Assembly (NCBI RefSeq): GCF_963678975.1
Contig: NC_089279.1
Location: forward strand, 27,638,004-27,702,003
DNA length: 64,000 nt
DNA from: Dysidea avara
Lineage: Eukaryota > Porifera > Demospongiae > Dictyoceratida > Dysideidae
Reading direction: 5' to 3'
Every line of letters begins with the position of its first letter. The first letter of the stretch is position 1. The notes beneath the pieces were generated by a model. The model was not told where the DNA came from. It made no database searches and saw only the letters and a list, made by a program, of their open reading frames with translations. Shown here piece by piece: positions 12,417 to 23,332 of the stretch. A program made the position numbers and the translations under genes.

Positions 12417-13359
12417 GTATCTCGATCTCGCACTTGCTACACCAAGTTGGATTTCGTGTTATAACTCCGTGGCTTTAAGTCTGATTCTTCTACACCATTG
12501 AAGAGCCTTTCTAAGATGATAACTCCATCTGTACAGCGATTTTCAAAGCATTACCCCAAGCGGTTTACCTGGTAGGCGTGGAAAGCAGTCATTTTTTTAT
12601 TAGCTAATCTCGATTGCGTAATTGTTACACACTGTTGGTTTTTTCGTTGTATCTTCCTGGTTTTTAGCTCGATTTCTTTCAAACCATAAAAGGTTTGAGG
12701 TTCAATAGTTAACCTATTCACCCACCGATTTTCAGCCTCTTCCCATACGCGGTTTACCCTGTAGGCGTGACAACATATTGGTGTTATTTTTCGTGAATAA
12801 TCGCTCATAACTCTGCCTGTTTATCGTATTCCAGCCAAAGTTGGTACAGAGATTCGCCTTTATACCCTCCTTCTGTGTGCTAAATTTCAAGGCAATCGGA
12901 TAACGCGTTCGCGTTTTATAGCAGTTTTTGTAAGTGTGCGAAAAGAGGAAGAAAATTAAGAAGAAGAAAAAAAAACGAAGAAACTAAGCCAATTTTTGAA
13001 GTCGCATATCTCGGGAACGCTTGAAGCGATTTCGCTCAAATTTGGAATGTGGAGTGCTGAAGGTGGAGGGAGAGTCCACAGCAAACATCGTCTTGTTTCA
13101 TCAAGGCAGCACAGAGCTACGGAGGTGCGAAAATTGCGTTTTCTTTCTTCCTGTCAATATACTCACGGGTGTTACGCGCCGGCTTCTTGGGCCGCACGAC
13201 ACACTACCGTGTGTCTTGATTAGCTGACTACTTAATAGCTACTGTACATGATGGCTAACTTGATATACTTGTTTAGTCTATGCAATATCAAGCACCACCA
13301 GCACCTCTTATTATCATGCTAGCTAGCTATCCATAAATGGATTTATAAAAAGTAAACAA
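12417..13359. other. Repeat-like sequence without a supported gene
   Basis: GC content rises compared with the neighbourhood, and short frames (for example 12551-12808 on - and 12996-13223 on +) show no domain or splice support. A small hairpin, GACACACTACCGTGTGTC, lies at about 13199-13216. The sequence has the look of a dispersed non-coding repeat unit, but no second copy is in this window. Confidence 0.4.
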
Positions 13360-14198
13360 ACTAGTGTAAAAATAATTTTCAAAAATTAAAACATGGGAAT
13401 AGAGATTGCAGAAACAAGAGTCAAACAAGCCAGCATGTTAAACACACAACAATCTCTATTTGGACTCAAATAAACATTAATAGAAGCATTCTCAGTGCTT
13501 ACTGATTATTTTCAGTACTTATCTGCCCCTATTTATATAAAACTACTCATTTTCCTTAGTCTCTAGCTATACCGTATCCATTGAGTCCAAATAGAGATCT
13601 CTGTGTGTTCATAGATTTATAAACCCCAGGTACCTTGAGTTTGTTAGTCTATGGTAGGGACCCGCCGATTATGCTGGCATAATTATGAGCATAATAGGTG
13701 TCTGAAAGCATTGAGCATAATGCTAGCATAATAGGTAGAATATTTGTGTAATAGTATGAATTCTTGCTTATCATCACAAAAAGATCGATATACTCTAATA
13801 GAACAGTCAGTAACTCTAATAGAACAATCATATAACTGACTGTTCTATTAGAGTATATCGATCTTTTCTGTGATATGCATTTTGACAAGTAAGTTTGTGC
13901 TTTAGCCACTTATTATTTATCCATAAATTGGAAATTATTACTAGAGCATGGGAACTGAAGCATAAATAATTGGGCATAATTTGAGCATAATGGGTAAGTA
14001 TTGAGCATATATTTAAGCATAATAGGTAAATTTTTGAGCAGTGCAGCATAGCATAATAGGTAAAATTATGAGCATAATCGGCGTGTCCCTAGTCTATGGT
14101 GTGTTTCACATGCTGGCTTGTTTGACCTTTGCTTCTTTACTTTTTCAGCGATCTCTATTCCCATGTTTTAAGTTTTGAAAATTATTTTTACACTAGTA
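13360..14198. mobile_element. Foldback element interrupted by a hAT-like MITE
   Basis: The left arm starting ACTAGTGTAAAAATAATTTT (13360 to about 13450) is the reverse complement of about 14098-14198. A second inverted pair lies inside it (TCTCTATTTGGACTCAA near 13455 and TTGAGTCCAAATAGAGA near 13579). The interior was later split by the element at 13655-14091. Confidence 0.75.
13655..14091. mobile_element. hAT-like MITE of the GCATAAT family
   Basis: Terminal inverted repeats are TAGGGACCCGCCGATTATGC (13655-13674) and its near complement at 14072-14091. The flanks carry a perfect 8-bp duplication, GTCTATGG, at 13647-13654 and 14092-14099. An 8-bp duplication is the hallmark of hAT insertions. 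Both ends are full of GCATAAT/ATTATGC repeats. The centre holds a hairpin of the 20-bp dispersed motif (13785-13862). Related copies are at 49569-50016 and 59398-61217. Confidence 0.85.
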
Positions 14199-14208
14199 AT
14201 CATCGATC

Positions 14209-14269
14209 TAGTCTGGCGCGGCCGCCCCTTCGCAAATAGAAATTTGCGAAGGGGCGGCCCACCAGACTA
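14209..14269. mobile_element. 61-bp minimal foldback of the TAGTCTGG family
   Basis: Starts TAGTCTGG, ends CCAGACTA, and is almost entirely a hairpin of CCCCTTCGCAAAT and ATTTGCGAAGGGG. It has the same terminal sequence as the longer element 35 bases downstream. Confidence 0.7.
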
Positions 14270-14304
14270 ATCATCATCAGGAACAAGCGAACCATGAGCG
14301 AATA

Positions 14305-14813
14305 TAGTCTGGCGGCGCCCGCCCCTTCGCATAGAGTAAGGGTCTGGTATGCTTAGTATAGTGGAGTTGTAACGGATTACCAAAAACTGGTGCAACCAAT
14401 CAGAATGCTCCACGTTTAATCAGCGCATTTTTGTGTATGTTATGTCAAAAGAAGGAATCAAATGCCTTAACAGTACTGAAGAAACAAAAGGAGTTAGCTA
14501 ATAAAGAACAAAGAGAAGAAAGTGTTATATCGGGAAGGGCTTTTCGCCTTGTTTGATACGCGAAAAAACCATGTTACGCTCTGATTTCCTAGGTAGGGAG
14601 ACATGTGTCTTTTATAAAAGTAGACCAATCCACTTTCGCCTGTGTAAAGGCGAAGAAAGTTCAATATCTCTGCCACAGTTTTGGGTGAGGCACTTCCGTT
14701 AAGGCCATTTTCGTTACGTCATTACATTCAAATTAAATTCCTCCAGAACAACTCGGTGATACTAAGCATACCAGACCCTTACTCAATGCGAAGGGGCGGG
14801 CGCCGCCAGACTA
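14305..14813. mobile_element. Mutator-like MITE, TAGTCTGG family
   Basis: Inverted terminal repeats of about 50 bases (TAGTCTGGCGGCGCCCGCCC and its complement at 14794-14813) bound a 509-bp element. The flanking 9-mers GAGCGAATA (14296-14304) and GAGCGAACA (14814-14822) differ at one base, which fits the 9-bp duplication of Mutator-like elements. There is no transposase; the internal open frames are short. Confidence 0.8.
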
Positions 14814-15222
14814 GAGCGAACAAGGGTGTGAACAAAAAAAGAACTAAGTAATATCTGCAAAGTACGTCGTGTTCAGCGTCAGACAAAGTGCAAAGACACA
14901 AGAAACTTCGTTGGTGGCCATCACCATCATTAACGATCACGTGACCAAAAAATGGTTACATATTTTTACGATTTACGCTATTTATTTATTTATTTGTACT
15001 GAGCAGTCAGTCCTGCTGGTATGCTCAGGAAAAAAACAACAACAAAAAACAGTTCTAACTTAACATACAGTAAACCAATTGCTACTTCATTCTTTTCTCG
15101 ATTCTTTTACTGAATAAATTTTGACACCTTGACCGAACACGGAAGGTGTAAGTATTGTAAAGCATGGGTAGCGTATTAAGTGCGAATGGAAAGAACTTGA
15201 GATGCTGACCGTTCCCATTTAG

Positions 15223-16368
15223 TTGTGTCATGTTCACAGAGAGGGCGCCACCGTTATCATAGAGAAGAAAGGTTTGGATAAAATAGGAGACGTGAAGGCG
15301 GACGTCATTGCAAGGAACAAGCATGCTGGAGTTCCATGTGACCATCAAATACTGAAGATTGCAGGGAAGCCAGACCTTATCCTAGTTGATTCTTGTGAGA
15401 TAAGTGAATACCATAAGTGGACACACACTGTGCTTGACATGATCCTAGAGATAATCAGTGGAGAATTCTATGTTTGTGTATGCTACAAAATAGATGACGG
15501 TGAAAATTGTCACGGCTCTAAAAATGTAGTTTTGAAGGTTAACAGCTTGGTCACCATACTAAGATTAAAATATCTGATATGCACTAAACTGAACATAAAA
15601 CCAGAGGTTCAACATTTGAAATGTGAGCCATTGTATCAATATGTATCCGAGAAATGTAAATCAACCTCAAGTTTGGGTGAACAACATGTGTTTTATCCAT
15701 TTGAACTAAATAACTTGTGCACATTAGAAGATCACAACATTTCATTGTTTTGTCACTTGTTTAAGGTTAGGATCTGTTTACTTCGCATTGAGGATGATGG
15801 TATGAAATACATTTATTTAGTACAAATATCTGATGACTTGGACTCTGAGCATCATATATAGTCCTAATGACTGTCTTCTAAAGGTGGAGTACAACACTTC
15901 AGTCAACAAGCTCTATTCAATGGTAGCAGATCATTACAAGATTTCTGTGGAACATGTTGTGCTTATAGTGAATAATCAGATTGTTCATGGTAACACAGAA
16001 TTGCATGTGTTGTTTTATCCTCCAATTGTTCTAAGAAGGATAATGTGGGTAATAGGACAGGCAGCCACATCTGGAGATTTGTTTTCTTATGTTCCTGATT
16101 GTCAAAGCCTAAAACATTGTGAACTTGCAAAGAAAGCATGTGATGATCCCAACATTAAACAGTTAGTTGATAAAAGAGGTGATGCCTGGGTGGTAATTCT
16201 CAATGCATTTAAGTTTGGTGATGATGTAAAGACAGACACAAAAAAACAGTGAAGATAATCAAATCAGGTGTATGGATGTAATGCATCGTATGTACCATCA
16301 AGATGATCTCATGTGGGAATTTGTTGAGATACAAGTGAGAAAAGTTGATCCAGAATTATAGTATGTTC
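15223..16368 (+). pseudogene. Tandem ubiquitin-like domain protein, reading frame disrupted
   Basis: Three ubiquitin-like segments are visible. The first (15240-15410) has VKADVIARNKHAGVPCDHQI, matching the ubiquitin helix and the 'GIPPDQQ' turn, followed by IAGKPDL. The second is at about 15460-15750 (VNSLVTILRLKYLI, then LCTLEDHNIS, like the ubiquitin 'TLSDYNI'). The third is in the next frame at about 15870-16010 (TSVNKLYSMVADHYK). A one-base shift near 15840-15861 separates repeats two and three. A second lies in an A7 run near 16243, after which EDNQIRCMDVMHRMYH stays open to a stop at 16359-16361. No ATG opens the first frame: it begins after a stop, next to an acceptor-like TTTAG. The gene is thus 5'-incomplete or dead unless the shifts are assembly errors or missed introns. 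It may act as a ubiquitin-fold adaptor; the specific function is unknown. Confidence 0.6.
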
Positions 16369-16755
16369 ACATTGAGCTGAACCCTGAAAAACAGCTAAAA
16401 ATTAAAAGTGGATTTTTTCTCAACCGAGTTAACATTTCTGCCAACCAGATGATTATTGGTAACAGTAAAGGTGTCAACAACAGACACGTACGGTTTGGCT
16501 CCATTACAAGTTCATTACAAGTTCGGGAAAGGGCTCTAATGGACATTGTACTTATATGGCTTCCCCATAGGAAATGTATTGTGAAAATTTTGATTGGCCA
16601 TAAATATTATGTCAAACATTTGAACAAGATTTTGAAATATTTTTAGCGGATCAAGCAGTACTACAAATGAGCCAAATTTCAAGATTGTGTGTAATTGCAT
16701 CCATGAGTTATTAAATGTTTTTGAGGATTCAGCTCAACGTGAACGTACTATAGCA
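16359..16755. mobile_element. MITE at the 3' end of the ubiquitin-like gene
   Basis: Ends are imperfect inverted repeats: AGTATGTTCACATTGAGCTG at about 16361 and its near complement ending GTGAACGTACTAT near 16755. One related half copy lies at 48390-48500 in inverted orientation. The insertion abuts the last codons of the preceding gene. Confidence 0.65.
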
Positions 16756-17160
16756 GATCTTATAAGGACACTCCTTTAGACTATGGTACAACTCATTTAC
16801 AGGGTTACTAAATCACTTAGTCACCTGACATGCTCATTTAGTCACCTACACATGTTCATTTAGTAACCTGCCCTCAGGCAATTTTGTATGTGAAAATAAT
16901 TATAACACGAAAGGTACACTGGAGTACTTGATAATACTGTAATACAATTCTTCTCCGTGTTCTGCGAATAATTCTGGACAAATAGTAGACTAACTAGTAA
17001 GTGGCGTATCTACTGTAGCTTTAACCGTTACTCTGGTTACCGGCCGAATAATTATTTTTGTGGGCGCTGTAAGAACTTCAGAAAGAAACCGTTCTGTTGT
17101 TCTACATTGCTCTTTCACTCCACCCTAATGTTCTGGCTATAAAGGTATGTACTTTAAACC

Positions 17161-17609
17161 TAGTCTCGCGTGGCCAGACCGCTTTTTTCCGTATACTGGG
17201 TGGGGAAAAAAGGGTCTGGTGCAACTCCAACAGCTGTTTACTTCTGAGCCATCCCCACATTCCGGGGACGCTAATTGAATAACATTGGTCACAAAGGAGG
17301 TGCCATGACGTCAGTAAACTACGAAGTATTCCTACACTCCTGCTCCGGTTGTGAGTCTTGTTACACGATGAGGATTAACTTTCAAGACGCTATAAAAGAG
17401 ACATCGGAGCAAATTAAGATTCGTTTAAAGGATAAACAGATCTCTAGTTAACTTACTGACGTCATGGCACCTCCTTTGTGACCAATGTTATTCAATTAGC
17501 GTCCCCGGAATGTGGGGACGGCTCAGAAGTAAACAGCTATTGGAGTTGCACCAGACCCTTTTTTCCCCACCCAATATACGGAAAAAAGCGGTCTGGCCAC
17601 GCGAGACTA
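17161..17609. mobile_element. Mutator-like foldback element with 9-bp target duplication
   Basis: Arms of about 155 bases (from TAGTCTCGCGTGGCCAGACC at 17161 to about 17318, and the reverse complement at about 17450-17609) flank a 130-bp centre. A perfect 9-bp direct repeat, CTTTAAACC, is at 17152-17160 and 17610-17618. Long inverted ends plus a 9-bp duplication are typical of Mutator-like elements. The centre carries an intact small reading frame. Confidence 0.88.
17305..17451 (+). CDS. 48-residue ORF in the Mutator-like element (possible captured exon)
   Basis: ATG at 17305 and TAA at 17449-17451. The product begins MTSVNYEVFLHSCSGCESCY and continues as a Lys- and Glu-rich helix-like stretch. 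The ATG falls in the left inverted arm and the rest fills the unique centre. It is below usual size cut-offs. It could be a host gene fragment captured by the element (Pack-MULE style) or chance; no homologue is visible here. Its Cys pattern (CSGCESC) is not one I can assign. Confidence 0.3.
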   Translation: MTSVNYEVFLHSCSGCESCYTMRINFQDAIKETSEQIKIRLKDKQISS

Positions 17610-18218
17610 CTTTAAACCATAGTCTAAATAAGTTAGACACCGCGACCAACGGGAACTAAGCAATTTAGTAACTCCTCTGGCCCTTAGTAGCGCCCTCGCT
17701 GCGCTCGGGACGCTACAGCCTCGGCTATCGTTTTGTTCACCCAAGTTGAGTCCATAAACGCATCATAAAAATAATTACGTATATATGAGTCAACATTAAT
17801 TAGCGATTTCGTGACATCATGGAAGAGAGAAGCATGAACAGAAGCAGTATAAACTGTCTAATAAGCTGAGTTAACTACCACTGTTTGAGGTACAATGTGT
17901 GCACTTGTATTATCAAGTACTATGTTTTTCCTGTTTCTTGTCCTGGGAATAGTACTGTATATGAACAGAACATGGCTTATAATTTAACCTTAAGTGACCA
18001 ACATTAGGGCTTGAAAATTGTTAGGTACAACATAGTGTACTGCCATTAGGCCATGCAGGAAAACTTGATACTTGTTTTTCAACCATGGCATGGATTCTAT
18101 GTGGGAGGGAGGTCATTTTATATATGTACACCTATCGATGCTGACCCTGTACTGCCTATACAGGCAGCTAGGGTGGCGATCAAGTGGGGATTTAACAAAG
18201 CAAATGTTACCTATTGTC

Positions 18219-18657
18219 AGTAGTGGTGTCAGTATTTTCAGTCGCAACGTATTCCATTAGTTCCACCTATTAAGTTTGGACGCCAACATCGATATGTCAC
18301 TAGAACTACTCAGCTATTTGCTCAGCCACCTAGATGTCATCTTTCTTTTTACTCAGCGTTGTTTTTTTGGTTTAAAGCAATTCACTGGTGGAATGTAGTA
18401 CCTTATGATATTTTGACTTCACCAACCTTCACAGACCATTTATTTTTATAAAATGTGTTAATTTAGTAATTTGTGTGTGTAATAGTTTGTGTGCTTATGT
18501 TGTAATTGTTTGGTTGTACATGTGTTAATGTATGTGTTCTGTTGTATTTAATTTTTGTATGTATGTACGTATGTTGTGTCTTGCTCCTCTGCCAGGGTAG
18601 AACGGCATTGCCAACTGGTTTGAGGTAATATTCAAAATCAAATCAAATCAAATCAAC
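18219..18657 (+). mobile_element. 5'-truncated non-LTR retrotransposon (LINE) 3' end
   Basis: A frame at about 18262-18450 reads GRQHRYVTRTTQLFAQPPRC followed by a WF...WWNVVP segment and a stop, the typical C-terminal end of a LINE reverse transcriptase ORF. After a 3' UTR it ends in AATCA repeats at 18640-18655. The block is absent from the otherwise matching right arm of the inverted repeat, so it inserted there; ACCT flanks both sides. Confidence 0.7.
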
Positions 18658-19134
18658 CTGCTGGAATACTGCTGAACCCATTGTCACTGATACAAAATAG
18701 AAAATTTATTGCAGTGGCCGGAGGATATATGTATTTTTTGTTGGTAGCTTAACCCCGAATCTCACCTACCAAGCCTGTACTGGGGATTACAGATGATAGG
18801 TACTCTGTTCATTGTTGAACAAAATGCTCACAAACCACTGCAAAAGCAGGTTACCCACTATGCAGAAATTAGCGGATCAAAATACATGTGCACGTGATTA
18901 ATAAAACCTGAGGCAGGAGGATGTAAGTAATGCAGTTAGGAATGAGAAACAATTAATCTGGCCTTATAGACTTATAGAGTGTACATTGATTTTGGGGTCA
19001 TGCAATTTACAGCTAAATGTGCTGTGCTACCATACTTTATTAGAATTGTGATTGAAGCTCTTGAAATGACTAAGGTTTACAAACTAAGTGTATATAGCAG
19101 TCTTGTAGTTAGAGAATGAGAAAGTCAACTAGGG

Positions 19135-19380
19135 TAGCAACCCACCCAGCTAAACTGGAGAACCAAATACCAACTTTTCATGTCTCTGAAGGTCCAGGTG
19201 GGACTTCGGGTGCCCACACCTTCATCTGTGAGACATGGTACAGCCTCCTGCAGAATATTAGTCCTGCCCCAGGAAGATCTGCTGGAGCTGACTAGAAGCA
19301 CCTGAGTGACGTGTGACCGCTAGTGGCAGCTAAAGGTTTTGCTTTGTGTGTATGTGTGTGTATTGTGTACGTGTTAGCCA
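19135..19380 (+). mobile_element. SINE fragment (3' part)
   Basis: Contains the family's CCACCCAGCT, GGTGGGACTTCGGGTG..CACACC and GGCAGCTAAAGGTTTTGCTT blocks and a GT-rich tail, shared with copies at 36370-37345 and 56375-56760. Confidence 0.6.
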
Positions 19381-21828
19381 TCTTGCATAACCAGACCAGT
19401 ATTTTAATGTAAAGGCTCCCAAGCTGAAAAGGGTCTGCTACAGATATGGGTCTCAGTACACGAGTAAACTAGCTAATTCTTCAGTACAAATTTGAAAGTA
19501 CTGGCTTTATCTCAAATTTCCCAATGTATTTGTAAGTTTTTTGCTAAGTACTTGAGTAATTAAAGTACTTATAAGTATTTTAAGCACTTTTTAAGTATTG
19601 TGTACTTTGTATGCATGTGTATACTAAGTAAGATTGGAAAACACTAGAAGAATTCATGAAGTTATATATTATACTTCTACAGCAAATGACATGTGAGTTA
19701 TGGGTGCTAATTTACAGTGTGGTAGGTTGTCATCATAATTTCTATGTTGAAATAGCTCGCTTCTGCATATGGAGTACAGGAAAAGTACTATATCTTATTT
19801 GTCAGTTCATGATGATTAAATTAATAGCTTGTTTCAGTCATGAGTTATGTAAGCACCTGTAACTTATTTGCTATATTGTTGCTGTACAAATTATCAACTG
19901 TTCCAACTGTGTAGTGATATAACTCAAACACCACTCATCTTACAAGGCTGAAACTTTGACATCCACTCCTTTGTTACAAAAACGGAATTTGAGAAATGTG
20001 CAAAGCTTTTGCTCAGTCGGTCACATTCAGCATGAAATGACAAATCCATACATGTGCTTGTTGCCTTTTTGAGTGGTGTAATCAACACTTCACATTTCCT
20101 GCTGGGTGTTGTCACAATTTGCCTATTGGAAGTGTACCAGACCCTTTTAGCACGGGCACTTATAATCTCTAATTGATGCACTGAAATAGTGGTGTGGCAG
20201 CAGGAGACTTTGTATGTGTGTCTTCAGTAATAATCCATGCCAATAGCACCGCATAAGAATGGTGCAATCTATGTACATGTCACACTTCTAGTATTTTTTT
20301 TCAGCCACTATTGTGGTCAAATTAGTCTAGTGTGATTATATTCCTGCTGCAATTTTAATATCACTGCAAATTTATAAAGTGCTCCCAGTCATTTTCAGCT
20401 AAAAGATGATTTAGGAAATTAGGACAATACTGAGCATGACAGTTCAATTTATAAAGCGTCATTATGTCATGCATCAAGTTTCATACCACAAATTGCTGCA
20501 GAGATTTATAGATGTATTCCACACATCATGGTATTTTTCATTTATTGACCAGTGAAATAAAGAATATGCTGGTGCAAATGCCAATCTAATGCAATAAATT
20601 ATCTGTATTATCTATGCAACAGGTAAGATTTATAACTAACGATTGGTTAGTAGGCATGTTTCAAAGTCAGTTTACAAACTACATATATGTGTTTTGCTTC
20701 ATGCATACTTACAAAATTCTTACTCATAAATGAGCTTGGCTCCAACCATGCAAAAACTTCACACATCCCTAATAAGTGGGCGTAGCTCACAAAAGAAGTT
20801 GGCTTGCTGTTACACTATAGACTAAAATTCAAACGATAACAGTGCATTTATATAATCACATGGATTTTAATACCAAATATAATATCAATCAATTAGTGGG
20901 TGTGGCTCCATATGTATAAGCCTGCAGGCAGTAACTGTTGCAAAGACAGAGCAATAACTAGCTGCCACTCCTATTGCAATATTATCAATACTAGAAAAAC
21001 GACATAATATATTTATACAATTAATAATTTTTGAAGTCCAGCTTCGTTAAATAATTATAAATACATAATATCAGTCTTATCATAATTCTCAGCAGCAACC
21101 TATTGATTCATGCATACCTGCAGACTGCAATACACTTACAGCTACTGATAATTGCATAATTACGTATGCCTATAGACAGTAATAATCCCTACAGGTTCGT
21201 GTGGCTCACAAAAGAAGCTACTGTAGCACTAGACTATGTCGCTTCTACTGTACATCACCAAATTGATTAATTGATTTCACACTTTTTCTACTTCGGGTCA
21301 GACTATGTACACAAAACAGATGATCAGACCCAGATGACACTGACAAGATGTGACCCACATGACTTGACCTGGTTTCAACACTGTTAACTGGGCTGACTTT
21401 TACTATTGCACCTGAACCAATATTGCATGCAACAAGTGTAGTTCCATTATCGGTCATTTTAATAAAGAATATTGTACAATAAATGGGTCGGCTATTTCCA
21501 CAACCGACATCAAAAGGGAGGGAAAACCTGGGCAGTGTTGAGAGAATGACAATGATTCTGCTAGGGTATTATGTCCTCCTGCCTTGACTTCAATGAAGTT
21601 CTGACAATATTAGGCCACTTCAATAGATTCATTGTTTCCCATTCCTGCCCACCTATTCAGTATGGCTGTATTCATTAGGCTGTTGACTGAATATTTTATT
21701 CATTATTGATTATGTGATTGTATAGTAGTATTATTATTAGCAATAATTCAGAGTCATAACCAACATAGCGTTTACTGTTTTCATGCGCTTAGTTTATATT
21801 TTCTTGCACTGCTGTGTGGGTTGTACCG
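19381..21828. other. AT-rich stretch, two unexplained minus-strand ORFs
   Basis: No gene is supported. A frame on - at 19924-20181 (85 residues, starts MHQLEIISARAKRVWYTSNR) and one on - at 21245-21457 (70 residues, starts MTDNGTTLVACNIGSGAIVK) are the only notable frames. The second looks protein-like (hydrophobic and Gly/Ser pattern) but has no matching exons nearby. Confidence 0.3.
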
Positions 21829-22256
21829 TCAAACCTCTCTATTCCAACACTCAATGGGACCCATAGGATTAAGGATTATCAAGTCACTGTAAATCCGACA
21901 TTGTACAATATCTAGCAGATTATGCAGTAAATTACCAGAACACACAATGTGTTTTAATGTTACAATTTGCAAGTATTACAGCCTTTTCTGTTATTGTTAA
22001 CAAATAAATGTTTTGATTGCTTAAAAATATTATTTTCTGTGATGGTTGGTTTGTTTTAATGCTGCTATTATTGTCTGTCGGATTACAAAAGTCAAAAACA
22101 ATGTATTTCCAAGTGTAAGGAATCAAATTTTGTGACGGATTGTGGAGTACAGAGGTGAAGTTGTTTTCTATACAAAAATGTTGGTAAATGACATTTTGAT
22201 TGAATTAGAGAGGATTCTGGATTATGCAGATGTCGGATAAGAGAGATTTGATTGTG
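21829..22256. mobile_element. pogo/Tigger-like MITE
   Basis: Ends are imperfect inverted repeats: GTCAAACCTCTCTATTCC near 21830 and the complement of CAATCAAATCTCTCTTATCC ending near 22256. This terminal motif (CAAA-CTCTCT-ATCCGAC) is characteristic of pogo/Tigger-type Tc1-mariner relatives. There is no transposase frame. Confidence 0.6.
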
Positions 22257-23332
22257 TATTTTTAAAACTTAGTAGCTGAATAATGAATCACCCGCTTGCA
22301 TGCATTTTTAGATCAATAAAATGGGGAAAATGGAGAGGCTTTATAATATCAATGTGTGGTGGTATACGGATGTTAGGAATGTACTGGAATTCAATAGTTG
22401 ACATTCTCATTATCATGAATCAAATACGTTGTAGCTAACTGCCAGGTTTTATAACTAAATGATTATTATTTAGCATATTCTGGAGAGGAAAAGAAAAGGA
22501 GCTCTGCATTTCCGTAAAATTATCAAACACCCATTTTGTTAATATTCCACTTTGTATCATGTGATATATCTCTGTACATACCATGATACAATGGAGACAA
22601 TATACAGTACCTATACACCACTGCAACTCCAGCATACATAGTAGTGCAATTATTTATTGCTACTGTATTTGCAAAATTAAGGTGTACCACGCTACAATTA
22701 AAGTGCAATGGTGATATCAGTAGACATACTAGCTCCTACTTTTCATAACTACACGTGATACATGCATGTCTACAAGTGTATAAATATGTGAATGTGGCTA
22801 CTGTTTGTAACTGCTTTACTAGAGTATCTCAATAGGTACTTGTGTTTTAGTGAAAGTACAGCTGTGTGGTTGAGGAAACATTGAACATGAGTTAAACATA
22901 TGCATGTACGTAATGTCGAGAATGACTGGTTGTTCCCGAATTATACAGTATGTTTTACTCTAAATTAAATATGATTGTTGTTAATTGACATTACAAACCC
23001 ACTGCCATAATTCTCAATCCTCTCATTATTCTTTAACATAATTATACATAATTTGTATGAGCAGAATAATTACAATAGTTGTTTTGTTTGTTCTTACTAA
23101 TTGCAGGTTTACTCAATGTCTGGTCAGACTGATGATCACTCCGAATACAGCAGCAAATGGCCAGCACATCATTCAAACATCATGAAGAAAGAGTTTTCAT
23201 TCTAAAGATATGACAAAAATATATTTATAGTGTATTTAACCGTAAAATTACTTTAAACCAACAACAGTTATGGGTTTAAAATTAACCAATGCGTTGCCAG
23301 TGCAGGTGCGTGTAATAAACATGAAAAGGGTC
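22257..23332. other. AT-rich stretch with no supported feature
   Basis: No gene, splice-supported exon or clear repeat was seen apart from a partial copy of the 20-bp motif near 22810-22830. Confidence 0.4.

Noticed and set aside
12996..13227. Two overlapping plus-strand frames of 75 and 68 residues
   Set aside because: Both frames are open by chance in a GC-richer repeat; no splice signals or domain.
15082..15348. 88-residue minus-strand frame over the start of the ubiquitin-like gene
   Set aside because: Overlaps the ubiquitin-like coding frame on the other strand and shows no features of its own.
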